From Orlajensenia stereocauli (GTDB taxonomy: Bacteria > Actinomycetota > Actinomycetes > Actinomycetales > Microbacteriaceae): DNA of 64,000 nucleotides. The stretch lies in assembly GCF_039548895.1 (NCBI RefSeq), contig NZ_JBCLVG010000001.1; one strand, 5' to 3'. The notes beneath the pieces were generated by a model. It was not told where the DNA came from, did not search any database, and saw only the letters and a list, made by a program, of their open reading frames with translations. Made by a program: the position numbers and the translations under genes. Of the stretch, positions 51,030 to 60,209 are shown in pieces (within the stretch, counting starts at the first letter, position 1; every line of letters starts with the position of its first letter).

Positions 51030-52007
51030 ATGTCCACGACACTTCCGACCAGGGCGGCCACGACGCCGGCGGGCTCGCCGATGCTGCTTCCGCCGCCCGT
51101 CCGCTGGCATGGACCGCTGATCGCCCTCGCCATCGGCATGGTCGTCCTCGGAGTGGTGGCCACGATCGGCCTACTGGTCGACCAGCGCGAACTCGTGGGT
51201 GCGCCCGTGTGGGCGAAGCCGCTGAAGTTCGCCATCTCGATCGCGATCTACGCCGTGACCTGGGCGTGGCTCATCGGTCAGCTCACACGGTTCCGACGCA
51301 CGGCCTGGTGGGCTGGCACGGTGATCGCCGCCACCCTCGCGATCGAGACCGTGCTGATGGTGCTGCAGACGGTGCGCGGTCATCGCAGCCACTTCAACCA
51401 GGCGAACCCGTTCGACGAGGCCGTCTGGTCGATCATGGGCACATCGATCGCCGTGCTCTGGATCGCCACCCTCGTCGCCGCCGTGCTGCTGTGGTTCACG
51501 CCTCTGGCCGATCGAGCGCGCTCGCTGGCGATCAGGCTCGGGGCGGCACTCTGCCTCGTGGGTCTCGGCCTCGGCTTCCTCATGACGATGCCCCTGCCCG
51601 CGCAACTCGACGACTACGAGGGCATCATCGGCGCCCACACCGTGGGAGCCGATGACGGCGGGTCCGGCCTGCTCCTGCTCGGCTGGAGCACCGAGCACGG
51701 AGACCTGCGCATCCCGCACTTCATCGGCATGCACGCCCTGCAGGTGCTTCCTCTCGCGCTGCTGCTCATCGAGCTCGCCGCGCGTCGCGTCGCCGTGCTC
51801 GCCGACGTGCGCGTGCGGGTCGGCCTGGTCTGGACGACCTTCGCGATCTACGGTGCCGTCATGGCGCTGGTGACGTGGCAGGCGCTGCGCGGGCAGTCCA
51901 TCATGCTGCCCGACGCAGCCACCCTGCTCGGCGGCGCGGCGATCGTGGGCGTGGCGCTGATCGGCATCGGGCTCAGCCTCCGTCAGGGTGCAGCAGCGCG
52001 CCGCTAA
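51030..52007 (+). CDS. Uncharacterised membrane protein with about eight helices
   Basis: A 325-residue protein from ATG 51030. It has hydrophobic helices at about 32-54, 70-90, 97-118, 137-162, 172-190, 230-255, 268-288 and 300-318. The loop before the fourth helix holds RGHRSHFNQANPFDEAVWS and the one before the sixth GWSTEHGDLRIPHFIGMHALQ, both rich in His, Asn and acidic residues. These suggest a ligand or metal site, but I do not recognise the family. It lies ten bases before the GNAT gene and probably shares its transcript. Confidence 0.68.
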   Translation: MSTTLPTRAATTPAGSPMLLPPPVRWHGPLIALAIGMVVLGVVATIGLLVDQRELVGAPVWAKPLKFAISIAIYAVTWAWLIGQLTRFRRTAWWAGTVIAATLAIETVLMVLQTVRGHRSHFNQANPFDEAVWSIMGTSIAVLWIATLVAAVLLWFTPLADRARSLAIRLGAALCLVGLGLGFLMTMPLPAQLDDYEGIIGAHTVGADDGGSGLLLLGWSTEHGDLRIPHFIGMHALQVLPLALLLIELAARRVAVLADVRVRVGLVWTTFAIYGAVMALVTWQALRGQSIMLPDAATLLGGAAIVGVALIGIGLSLRQGAAARR

Positions 52008-52016
52008 CGTTGACGC

Positions 52017-52625
52017 GTGACCGAGATCCGCCATCCGCTCCCCCACGACCTGCCCGGCATCTACGACATCTGCCTGGCGACGGGTGATGCCGGCGCCGAC
52101 GGCAGGGGCGTGTACGAGAACCCCGACCTGATCGGACACGTCTACGCCGGCCCGTACGCCGTGCGTCATCCGGAGTTCGCCTTCGTCGTCGCCGACGAGC
52201 GCGGCATCGGCGGGTACGTGCTCGCCGCACCGGACACCCGTGCCTTCGAGGCGTGGGAGGAGAGCGAGTGGTGGCCGGCCCTGCGCGCCCAGTACCCGGT
52301 GGGATCAGCCGCGACGGATGCCGACAACGCCCTCGTCGCGCTGTTCCACGAGCCCGAGCGCATCGCCGACGACGTGCTGGTGCGCTACCCGGCGCACCTC
52401 CACATCGACCTGCACCCGCGCCTGCAGGGGCAGGGGCTCGGGCGAGTCCTCATCGGGAAGGCGCTCGACGCGCTGCGGGAGGCCGGCGTGACCGGGCTGC
52501 ATCTGGCCGTCGACCCTCGGAACGTCGGAGGGCAGGCGTTCTATCCGCGCGTGGGCTTCACGAGGCAGGAACGCGCCGGCGACGGCCCGATCGTGTTCAC
52601 GGTGGAGCTGGGCCCCGCTCGCTGA
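52017..52625 (+). CDS. GNAT-family N-acetyltransferase
   Basis: A 202-residue acetyltransferase from GTG 52017. The acetyl-CoA-binding motif A is PRLQGQGLGRVLIGKALDAL (about 141-160), and AVDPRNVGGQAFYPRVGFTR is motif B. The upstream part, HDLPGIYDICLATGDAGADG and YVLAAPDT, resembles the GNAT domain that follows bacterial O-GlcNAcase-like enzymes. The substrate is unknown. The last bases of the gene are the left arm of a 15-bp inverted repeat. Confidence 0.87.
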   Translation: MTEIRHPLPHDLPGIYDICLATGDAGADGRGVYENPDLIGHVYAGPYAVRHPEFAFVVADERGIGGYVLAAPDTRAFEAWEESEWWPALRAQYPVGSAATDADNALVALFHEPERIADDVLVRYPAHLHIDLHPRLQGQGLGRVLIGKALDALREAGVTGLHLAVDPRNVGGQAFYPRVGFTRQERAGDGPIVFTVELGPAR

Positions 52626-52699
52626 GGCCCGGACGGAGTCCGTGGTCGAAGCGCCGTCAGGTAGCGCGTCGACCGCGCGCTGCGCGGGCCTCAGCGAGC
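52617..52699. repeat. Inverted repeat, 15-bp arms with 53-base spacer
   Basis: GCTCGCTGAGGCCCG (52617-52631) and its exact reverse complement (52685-52699) flank 53 bases. The left arm includes the GNAT stop codon and the right arm ends eight bases before the dnaE stop. The spacer is itself rich in GCGC palindromes. It may be a transcript-end structure for both convergent genes or a REP-like element. Confidence 0.82.
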
Positions 52700-52707
52700 A
52701 GACATGG

Positions 52708-55700
52708 TCAGACCAGGCAGTTGGGGCCGAGCAGGCTCTTGAGCTCACCGTAGAGGTCGGCCGTCACGCGCACGGGATAGGGCACCTCGAACACGCGCGC
52801 CGTCGAGCCCTTCACGAGCTTCAGCCTCACCTCGGTCTCGCCGGAGTGACGGATGAGGACATCGCCGAGCGACTGCATGATGTCGGTCGTCGCCCGCGAC
52901 TCCGGCACCGAGATGACGACGGGTGCGCCATCCATGTCGCCCTGACCGAGGTCGGGACTGAAGATGCTGTAGGCGTGCAGGTTCATGCCGTCATCGCGCA
53001 GGCTGACGCGCCCGCGCACGACCACGATGGAGTCGCCGACCAGGGCGGGGGCGAACTCCTGGTAGGCCTTGCCCATGAACATCACGGTGATCTCGCCGCC
53101 GAAGTCCTCCACCTGGATCATGCCGTACTGGTTGCCCGAGTTCTTCGCCGTGCGGTGCTGCACGCTCGTGACCAGGCCGGCGATCGTGACTGTCTCGCCG
53201 TCCTGGGTGTTCTCGTTCGCCATGAGGTCGGCGATCGCGATGTCGGCGTGCTTGGCCAGCGGAACCTCGAGCCCCGCGAGCGGGTGGTCGGAGACGTAGA
53301 GGCCGAGCATCTCGCGCTCGAAGGCGAGCTTGTCGCGCTTCGACCACTCCGGGCGATCGGGAACGTGCGAGACGGGCGCGGCCCCCGCGTCCTCGAACAG
53401 GCTGTCGAAGTCGAAGCCGACGTTGCCGTTGTCCTCGTCGCGCTTGATCTTCACCGCGGACTCGACGGCCTGCTCGTGGATCTCCACGAGCGAGCGGCGG
53501 GTGTTGCCGAGGGAGTCGAAGGCGCCGGCCTTGATCAGGGACTCGATCGTGCGCTTGTTCGTAGCGTGGATCGGGACCTTGCGCAGGTAGTCGTGGAACG
53601 ACTCGAAGCGGCCCTTCTCCTCTCGGGCGGCACGGATGCCGTCGACGACGTTCATGCCCACGTTGCGCACGGCGCCGAGGCCGAAGCGGATGTCCTCGCC
53701 TGCTGCGGCGAAGAAGCCGATCGACTCGTTCACGTCGGGCGGCAGCACCCTGATGCCCATGCGGCGGCACTCGTTCAGGTAGATGGCCATCTTGTCCTTG
53801 GAGTCGCCGACGCTGGTGAGCAGCGCGGCCATGTACTCCGCCGGATAGTGCGCCTTCAGGTACGCGGTCCAGTACGACACGACGCCATAGGCCGCCGAGT
53901 GCGCCTTGTTGAAGGCGTAGTCGGAGAACGGCAGCAGGATGTCCCATAGCGTCTTGATCGCGGCAGCGGAGTACCCGTTCGCCGTCATGCCGCCTGAGAA
54001 GCCCTCGAACTGCTTGTCGAGCTCGCTCTTCTTCTTCTTGCCCATCGCGCGCCGCAGGATGTCGGCCTGGCCGAGCGAGAAGCCGGCCACCTTCTGGGCG
54101 ATCGACATCACCTGCTCCTGGTAGATGATGAGGCCGTAGGTGCCACCGAGCACGTCCTCGAGGGCCTCGGCCAGCTCGGGGTGGATCGGCGTGATCGGCT
54201 GCAGGCCGTTCTTGCGGAGCGCGTAGTTGGTGTGGGAGTCGGCACCCATCGGGCCGGGCCTGTAGAGCGCCAGCACGGCCGAGATGTCCTCGAAGTTGTC
54301 GGGCTTCATCAGGCGCAGCAGGCCGCGCATGGGCCCGCCGTCGAGCTGGAACACGCCGAGGGTGTCGCCACGGGCGAGCAGGTCGTAGGAGGGCTGGTCG
54401 TCGAGCTCGAGCGACTCGAGGTCGAGCCTGTGACCGCGGTTCGCCTCGATGTTGTCGAGGGCGTCGGAGATGATCGTGAGGTTGCGCAACCCCAGGAAGT
54501 CCATCTTGATCAGGCCGAGCGACTCAGCGGCCGGGTAATCGAACTGCGTGACGATCTGGCCGTCCTGCTCGCGCTTCATGATCGGGATGATGTCGATGAG
54601 CGGGTCGCTCGACATGATCACGCCGGCAGCGTGCACGCCCCACTGGCGCTTGAGGTTCTCGATGCCGAGAGCCGTGTCGAAGACCGTGCGGGCGTCGGGG
54701 TCCGTCTCGACGACGGCCCTGATGTCGCTGGCCTCCTTGAATCGCGGATGCGCCTTGTCGAAGATGCCGGTGAGCGGGATGTCCTTGCCCATGACGGGCG
54801 GCGGCATCGCCTTCGTGAGCTTGTCGCCCATGCCGAAGGGGAAGCCGAGCACGCGGGACGAGTCCTTGAGCGCCTGCTTGGCCTTGATGGTGCCGTAGGT
54901 CACGATCTGGGCGACGCGCTCGGAGCCGTACTTCTCGGTCACGTACTTGATGACCTCGCCGCGGCGACGATCGTCGAAGTCGACGTCGAAGTCGGGCATG
55001 GAGACGCGGTCGGGGTTGAGGAAGCGCTCGAAGATGAGCCCGTGGCGCAGCGGATCGAGGTCGGTGATCTTCATGGCGTAGGCGGCCATCGATCCGGCAC
55101 CCGAGCCACGGCCGGGGCCGACGCGGATGCCGTTGCGCTTCGACCAGTTGATGAAGTCGGCGACGACGAGGAAGTAGCCGGGGAAGCCCATCTGCAGGAT
55201 GACGCCGACCTCGTAGTCGGCCTGCTTGCGCACGTCGTCGGGGATGCCGTTCGGGTAGCGCTCGGCGAGGCCGGCGTCGACCTCCTTGGTGAACCACGAG
55301 TCCTCGGTCTCCCCCTCTGGCACGGGGAAGCGCGGCATGTAGTTGGCGTTGGTGTCGAATTCGACGTTGCAGCGCTCGGCGATGAGCAGGGTGTTGTCGC
55401 AGGCCTCCGGGTAGTCGCGGAACAGCGACCGCATCTGGTCCGCACTCTTCAGGTAGAACTCGTCTGCGTCGAACTTGAAGCGGTTCGGGTCGTCGAGGGT
55501 GGAACCGGACTGCACGCAGAGGAGGGCGGCATGGCTGGTCGCGTCGTGGGCGTGCGTGTAGTGCAGGTCGTTGGTGGCGACGAGGGGCATGTCGAGCTGC
55601 TTGGCGAGCTTGAGCAGGTCGTTCATGGTGCGCCGCTCGATCGGCAGGCCGTGATCCATGATCTCGGCGTAGTAGTTCTCCTTGCCGAACATGTCCTGGA

Positions 55701-56238
55701 AGTCGGCGGCGGCCTTGACCGCCTCGTCGTACTGCCCGAGTCGCAGGCGGGTCTGCACCTCGCCGCTCACACAGCCGGTCGTGGCGATGAGGCCGGTGCT
55801 GTACTCGGAGAGGATCTCCCGGTCCATGCGGGGCTTGAAGTAGTAGCCCTCCATCGACGCCTTGCTCGAGAGCCTGAACAGGTTGTGCATGCCCTCGGTC
55901 GTCGACGACAGCAGGGTCATGTGCGTGTAGGCGCCGGCACCCGACACGTCGTCCTCGCCACCGTTGCCCCACCGCACCCGCGTGCGGTCGCCGCGGTGGG
56001 TGCCCGGGGTGACGTAGGCCTCGGTGCCGATGATCGGCTTGATGCCGGCCTCGGTGGCCGTGCGCCAGAAGTCGAATGCTCCGAACACGTTGCCATGGTC
56101 GGTGACGGCGACGGCGGGCATGCCCTGTTCGACAGCGGCCTCGATGAGCGGCTTGACGCGCGCGGCGCCGTCGAGCATCGAGTACTCGCTGTGTACGTGC
56201 AGGTGGACGAAGGAGTCACCGTTGGAGGGCAGATTCAC
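52708..56238 (-). CDS. dnaE: DNA polymerase III alpha subunit
   Basis: A 1176-residue replicative polymerase. The PHP domain opens SFVHLHVHSEYSMLDGA. The catalytic aspartates lie in MPDFDVDFDDRRR. The palm and fingers show GPGRGSGAGSMAAYAM and GLIIYQEQVMSIAQ, and the C-terminal OB-fold reads VTIAGLVTSVQHRTAKNSG. It is the normal DnaE1 length. No imuB or dnaE2 is near it. It follows rluD after 84 bases in the same direction, as often in Microbacteriaceae. Confidence 0.98.
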   Translation of the reverse strand: MNLPSNGDSFVHLHVHSEYSMLDGAARVKPLIEAAVEQGMPAVAVTDHGNVFGAFDFWRTATEAGIKPIIGTEAYVTPGTHRGDRTRVRWGNGGEDDVSGAGAYTHMTLLSSTTEGMHNLFRLSSKASMEGYYFKPRMDREILSEYSTGLIATTGCVSGEVQTRLRLGQYDEAVKAAADFQDMFGKENYYAEIMDHGLPIERRTMNDLLKLAKQLDMPLVATNDLHYTHAHDATSHAALLCVQSGSTLDDPNRFKFDADEFYLKSADQMRSLFRDYPEACDNTLLIAERCNVEFDTNANYMPRFPVPEGETEDSWFTKEVDAGLAERYPNGIPDDVRKQADYEVGVILQMGFPGYFLVVADFINWSKRNGIRVGPGRGSGAGSMAAYAMKITDLDPLRHGLIFERFLNPDRVSMPDFDVDFDDRRRGEVIKYVTEKYGSERVAQIVTYGTIKAKQALKDSSRVLGFPFGMGDKLTKAMPPPVMGKDIPLTGIFDKAHPRFKEASDIRAVVETDPDARTVFDTALGIENLKRQWGVHAAGVIMSSDPLIDIIPIMKREQDGQIVTQFDYPAAESLGLIKMDFLGLRNLTIISDALDNIEANRGHRLDLESLELDDQPSYDLLARGDTLGVFQLDGGPMRGLLRLMKPDNFEDISAVLALYRPGPMGADSHTNYALRKNGLQPITPIHPELAEALEDVLGGTYGLIIYQEQVMSIAQKVAGFSLGQADILRRAMGKKKKSELDKQFEGFSGGMTANGYSAAAIKTLWDILLPFSDYAFNKAHSAAYGVVSYWTAYLKAHYPAEYMAALLTSVGDSKDKMAIYLNECRRMGIRVLPPDVNESIGFFAAAGEDIRFGLGAVRNVGMNVVDGIRAAREEKGRFESFHDYLRKVPIHATNKRTIESLIKAGAFDSLGNTRRSLVEIHEQAVESAVKIKRDEDNGNVGFDFDSLFEDAGAAPVSHVPDRPEWSKRDKLAFEREMLGLYVSDHPLAGLEVPLAKHADIAIADLMANENTQDGETVTIAGLVTSVQHRTAKNSGNQYGMIQVEDFGGEITVMFMGKAYQEFAPALVGDSIVVVRGRVSLRDDGMNLHAYSIFSPDLGQGDMDGAPVVISVPESRATTDIMQSLGDVLIRHSGETEVRLKLVKGSTARVFEVPYPVRVTADLYGELKSLLGPNCLV

Positions 56239-56322
56239 TCCTGACGAGAGGGGACGAGCGGGTGGTGAGTGTCCAGCTTAAGACCTGCGCGGCCGCGCAT
56301 CGGCGCGTCGCGAGCGTGTCGG

Positions 56323-57243
56323 TCAGTCGCCGCGCAGAACGTCGAGGGCGTGCTGCAGTTCTGGCGCGTACGGCGACCGGAAGGTGACCCATTCTCCGCT
56401 CGACGGGTGGTCGAAGCTGAGCTGGTGGGCGTGCAGCCACTGCCTGGTGAGACCGAGCTTGGCCGACAGCTTGGGGTCCGCTCCGTACATGGCATCTCCG
56501 ACGCACGGATGCCGCTGGGCCGCCATATGCACGCGGATCTGGTGCGTTCGCCCTGTCTCCAGGTGGACCTCGAGCAGGGAGGCGTAGGGGAACGCCTCGA
56601 GTGTCTCGTAGTGGGTGACGGAGTGCTTGCCGTCGGCGATGACGGCGAACTTCCAGTCGGAGCGCGGATGCCGCCCGATGGGCGCGTCGATCGTGCCGAG
56701 GAGCGGATCGGGGTGCCCCTGCACGACGGCGTGGTAGATCTTCTCGACCTCGCGATCGTGGAAGGCGCGCTTTAGGGCCGTGTAGGCCTTCTCGCTCTTG
56801 GCGACGACCATGAGGCCGCTGGTGCCGGCATCGAGGCGGTGCACGACTCCGGCGCGCTCTGGAGCCCCCGACGTGGAGATGCGGAAACCGGCGGCGGCGA
56901 GAGCGCCGACCACGGTCGGACCCTCCCAGCCGACTGAGGGATGCGCTGCGACGCCTGCAGGCTTGTCGACGACGACGATGTCGTCGTCGTCGTGGACGAT
57001 GCCGAGGTCGGGCACCGGGATCGGCACGATCTCGAGAGCCTGCTTCGGCGCCCAGCTCACCTCGAGCCAGGAGCCGCCCCGCAGCCTGTCGGACTTGTCG
57101 ACGGTGCGCCCGTCCACACTGACGCCGCCTGCCTCCGCGACCTCGGCCGCGAAGGTGCGGGAGAAGCCGAGGAGCTTGGCGATCGCGGCGTCGACGCGGG
57201 TGCCGTCCAGACCGTCGGGCACGGGCAGGGAGCGCGTCTCCAT
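56323..57243 (-). CDS. rluD: RluD-family 23S rRNA pseudouridine synthase
   Basis: A 306-residue enzyme that isomerises uridines in RNA. An N-terminal S4 RNA-binding domain (about 15-75, RVDAAIAKLLGFSRTFAAEV) precedes the catalytic domain with VVHRLDAGTSGLMVVAKS, where Asp is the nucleophile. LETGRTHQIRVHMAA closes the active site. RluA-type subgroups differ in target, so the exact uridines (1911, 1915 and 1917 for RluD) are assumed from homology. It starts two bases after the lspA stop, hence the same operon. Confidence 0.93.
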   Translation of the reverse strand: METRSLPVPDGLDGTRVDAAIAKLLGFSRTFAAEVAEAGGVSVDGRTVDKSDRLRGGSWLEVSWAPKQALEIVPIPVPDLGIVHDDDDIVVVDKPAGVAAHPSVGWEGPTVVGALAAAGFRISTSGAPERAGVVHRLDAGTSGLMVVAKSEKAYTALKRAFHDREVEKIYHAVVQGHPDPLLGTIDAPIGRHPRSDWKFAVIADGKHSVTHYETLEAFPYASLLEVHLETGRTHQIRVHMAAQRHPCVGDAMYGADPKLSAKLGLTRQWLHAHQLSFDHPSSGEWVTFRSPYAPELQHALDVLRGD

Positions 57244-57245
57244 GC

Positions 57246-57902
57246 TCAGTCGCGACTCTCGGGAGCAGTGGGTGCTGCCGGAGCTGTGGGCGCCGCCGGC
57301 GCAGCGGGAGCTGCGGCATCCGTCACCGTCGCATCGGCGTCAACGGCGCCTGCCGCATCGGGCTCAGCGTCGGGCTTGTCCTTGCTCGGTCGTGAACCGT
57401 CGAGGCCGATGCCCCTCAGGGTCAGGATGAGGAACAGGATCATGCTCGACACGATGGCCATGTCGGCCACGTTGTAGATGGCCGGCACGATCCACGGTGT
57501 CGAGATGAAGTCGATCACGTGCCCCATGCCGAAGCTGGGCTCCCGCAGGAAGCGATCGGTGAGGTTGCCCAGCACCCCGCCCAGGAGCAGGCCGAACACG
57601 ACGGCCCACGCCTTGGAGCGGATGCGCGTGGCGAACCAGATGATGAACACGATCACGAGCGAGGCGATGATCGTGAAGATCCACGTCATGCCGCTCGCGA
57701 GGGAGAACGCAGCTCCGGAATTACGCACGAACAGGAGCTGCAGCACGGGACCGAGAACCGGTACCGTCTCCCCCTCCGTCAGGTTGCTGACGACGAGGTA
57801 CTTGCTCAACTGGTCGAGGCCGTATGCGCAGAGCGCGACCCCGGCCAGAAGCGCGAGTGTGGTGGAGCTGACCCTCTTCTTCGTGCCGGCGCTACGCGCC
57901 AA
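57246..57902 (-). CDS. lspA: Signal peptidase II (lipoprotein signal peptidase)
   Basis: A 218-residue membrane protease with four helices that removes lipoprotein signal peptides. Catalytic Asp residues lie in GNLTDRFLREP and YNVADMAIVSS, and FVRNSGAAFSLA is the other conserved block. The last 50 residues form an Ala/Pro/Asp-rich tail absent from most LspA proteins. The start is TTG 57902, inside the end of divIVA (11-base overlap), so it is translated by coupling. Confidence 0.94.
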   Translation of the reverse strand: MARSAGTKKRVSSTTLALLAGVALCAYGLDQLSKYLVVSNLTEGETVPVLGPVLQLLFVRNSGAAFSLASGMTWIFTIIASLVIVFIIWFATRIRSKAWAVVFGLLLGGVLGNLTDRFLREPSFGMGHVIDFISTPWIVPAIYNVADMAIVSSMILFLILTLRGIGLDGSRPSKDKPDAEPDAAGAVDADATVTDAAAPAAPAAPTAPAAPTAPESRD

Positions 57903-58566
57903 AGCCCTGGAAGCTCGGAGCCTGCTGGTCGCCGGAGGCGCTCACCGGCGAACCGAAGGTCTGGCCAGCGGGGGCTGCAGCGGGTGCAGCCGAGGCTCCG
58001 CCCGACGCGTCGAGCTCACGCAGCTGACCCTCGATGTAGCCCTTGAGCTTGGAGCGGTAGTCGCGCTCGAAGTTGCGCAGCTCGTCGATGCGGGTCTCGA
58101 GACCCTGACGCTCGGCGTCGAGCGCTCCGATCTGGGCGCGCTGCTTGGCCTCGGCCTCGGCGACGACGCGCGCTGCGGTGGCGTGGCCCTCGGCGATGAG
58201 CGCGTCGCGCTTCTCGATGCCCTCGCGCACGTGCTCCTCGTGCAGGCGGCGAGCCAGCTGCAGGAGGTTCGTGGTGCTGGTCTGCTCGTCCTCGACCGCT
58301 GCCACCGGGGCCGCGACGACGGGTGCCGGGACGGCTGCGACGGGCTCGGCGAAGCTGGGCACCGGAGCGACGGCGGCCGGAGCCTCCTCGCCACGCGAAC
58401 CGGACGACGCGAGCTGCTGGCGCAGCTCCTCGTTCTCGCCGTTCAGACGGCGCAGTTCGACGACGACCTCGTCGAGGAAGTCATCGACCTCGTCCTGGTC
58501 GTATCCCTCACGGAACTTCGTCGGCTGGAACCGCTTGTTGACAACATCTTCCGGAGTAAGCGCCAT
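57892..58566 (-). CDS. divIVA: DivIVA/Wag31 polar growth protein
   Basis: A 224-residue coiled-coil protein that marks poles and septa by binding curved membrane and recruits cell-wall synthesis. The N-terminal membrane-binding domain, MALTPEDVVNKRFQPTKF then REGYDQDEVDDFLDEVV, is diagnostic. A Pro/Ala-rich linker and a second coiled coil (about 115-190) follow. AAAGGGTGG lies before the ATG. It overlaps lspA and lies 125 bases after yggT, within the sepF-yggT-divIVA block. Confidence 0.96.
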   Translation of the reverse strand: MALTPEDVVNKRFQPTKFREGYDQDEVDDFLDEVVVELRRLNGENEELRQQLASSGSRGEEAPAAVAPVPSFAEPVAAVPAPVVAAPVAAVEDEQTSTTNLLQLARRLHEEHVREGIEKRDALIAEGHATAARVVAEAEAKQRAQIGALDAERQGLETRIDELRNFERDYRSKLKGYIEGQLRELDASGGASAAPAAAPAGQTFGSPVSASGDQQAPSFQGFGA

Positions 58567-58690
58567 GGCCTGCCACCCTTTGAACTTGATTCGAACTGGT
58601 CTTGGAAACGTTCGACTAACGCTAGCAAAGTCCGCTGGGGATTCGCACGGCGCGCCGACGTCCGACGTCGTATCGACATCGGGCGCCCGC

Positions 58691-58987
58691 TCAGGCGAAG
58701 AGCGGGACGATCCACATCAGGATGATGACGATGAGCATCGTCAGGCTCCAGCCGAAGTCGAACGCCACACCGCCGACCCGCAGCGGAGGAAGCAGACGGC
58801 GGAAGAAACGGATGGGCGGTTCGGTCACCGTGTACACGCCTTCGGCGAGCACCAGACCGAAGCCATGCGGACGCCAACTGCGGTTGAAGGTCTTCACCAG
58901 GTCGAGCACGAAACGCGCCCACATGACGAAGAAGTAGATCAGCAGCAGGTAGTAGAGGATGCTCGCGAGGAGCGAGACGATCGCCAC
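58691..58987 (-). CDS. YggT family membrane protein
   Basis: A 98-residue protein with two helices (about 4-25 and 75-96) and the family stretch YTVTEPPIRFFRRLLPPLRV in the loop. The function is unknown, but it lies between sepF and divIVA in almost all Actinobacteria, which points to cell division or wall assembly. It begins six bases after the sepF stop. Confidence 0.93.
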   Translation of the reverse strand: MAIVSLLASILYYLLLIYFFVMWARFVLDLVKTFNRSWRPHGFGLVLAEGVYTVTEPPIRFFRRLLPPLRVGGVAFDFGWSLTMLIVIILMWIVPLFA

Positions 58988-58993
58988 GTACTG

Positions 58994-59473
58994 TTACGGC
59001 TGCGCGAAGAACGACGCTTCGACGTCGGACTCCGCAGCACCGTTCTCACCGGAGATCATGACGTGCTGCGGCGAGAGCAGGAAGACCTTGTTGGTGACGC
59101 GCTCGATCTTGCCGTAGAGGCCCTGAGACAGTCCGCTCGCGAAGTCGATGAGGCGACGGGCGTCGCCGTCCGACATCTGCGAGAGGTTGATGATCACGGG
59201 GATGCCCTCGCGGAAGCTCTCGGCGATGACCTGGGCGTCGCGGTACTGGCGCGGGTGCACGGTCAGGATCTCGTTCATCTCGGATGCCACGGGTGCAACC
59301 ACCTTCGGAGTCGAGGACTTGCGCAGGGGGGTCACCGGTGCGCCACCGCGAGCGGGTGCCGGAGCCGGTGCCGCCGCGACGGGCGCGGCAGGAGCCGCCG
59401 CGGGAGTCTCGTATTCGAGCTCCTCGTCGGCCAGACCCAGATAGACCATGGTCTTCTTGAGCGGGTTGGACAT
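58994..59473 (-). CDS. sepF: Cell division protein SepF
   Basis: A 159-residue protein that tethers FtsZ to the membrane, the role of FtsA in other bacteria; no ftsA is present here. The N-terminal amphipathic helix MSNPLKKTMVYLGLA binds membrane. An Ala/Pro linker (about 22-50) precedes the SepF core, LTVHPRQYRDAQVIAESFRE and VIINLSQMSDGDARRLIDFA. It lies between yggS and yggT, in the usual order downstream of ftsZ. Confidence 0.97.
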   Translation of the reverse strand: MSNPLKKTMVYLGLADEELEYETPAAAPAAPVAAAPAPAPARGGAPVTPLRKSSTPKVVAPVASEMNEILTVHPRQYRDAQVIAESFREGIPVIINLSQMSDGDARRLIDFASGLSQGLYGKIERVTNKVFLLSPQHVMISGENGAAESDVEASFFAQP

Positions 59474-59503
59474 CGCTACCTCCGTTGCGTGATCACTACA
59501 GGT

Positions 59504-60187
59504 TCAGATTAACCGGGGGTCAGGACGATTCCCGGTAATGATGGTGCCGATTCGAAGGTGTGTCGCCCCTTCGAGGATGGCGGCTCGGAAATCCTGGGAC
59601 ATGCCCATGGACAGCGAGGTGGCGTGCGGCGCCTGCCGCTGGATTCGCTCGGACAGTGCTCGCACATGGGCGAACGCCCGGCGCGGGTCCTCATCGAGCG
59701 GGGCGACCGCCATGAGGCCGAGCAGCCGCAGCCCGGGGGCGGCGAGCACCTCGTCGACGAGCCCGGGAAGCCGGGCCGGCGTAGCCCCGCCGCGGGACTC
59801 GTCCGCGGTGAGGTTCACCTGCACGAAGCAGTCGATGCTCGATTCCTCCGACGCCAGTGCGTCGACGAGCGACGACCTGTCTACGGAGTGGATCACGTCG
59901 GCGTAGGCCCGCACCTGCCTGGCCTTCTTGCCCTGCACCTGGCCCACGAAGTGCCAGCGGATGGGCAGCCCCGACAGCTCGGCGGCCTTGTCCCTGGCCT
60001 CCTGATGACGGTTCTCGGCGATGTCGTGCACGCCGAGCTCCACCAGGTCGCGGATGAGCGCGGCCGGGTGGAACTTCGTGACGGCGATCGTGGTGATGTC
60101 GTCGACGGATCGACCCGCCTCCGCTGCGGCGTCGGAGACGGCGAGCCGCAGGGAGCCGAGGCGTTCGGCGAGCGTCGCATCCGTCAT
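59504..60187 (-). CDS. YggS/PROSC family pyridoxal 5'-phosphate homeostasis protein
   Basis: A 227-residue TIM-barrel protein that carries PLP without catalysing a reaction. The PLP Lys lies in TIAVTKFHPAA near residue 36, FVGQVQGKKARQVRAYADVI and SMGMSQDFRAAILEGATHLR are family marks. It sits 22 bases after ftsZ and 30 bases before sepF, a position conserved in Actinobacteria and Firmicutes. Confidence 0.94.
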   Translation of the reverse strand: MTDATLAERLGSLRLAVSDAAAEAGRSVDDITTIAVTKFHPAALIRDLVELGVHDIAENRHQEARDKAAELSGLPIRWHFVGQVQGKKARQVRAYADVIHSVDRSSLVDALASEESSIDCFVQVNLTADESRGGATPARLPGLVDEVLAAPGLRLLGLMAVAPLDEDPRRAFAHVRALSERIQRQAPHATSLSMGMSQDFRAAILEGATHLRIGTIITGNRPDPRLI

Positions 60188-60209
60188 CGTGAGTCGCTTC
60201 GCCCGCGTC

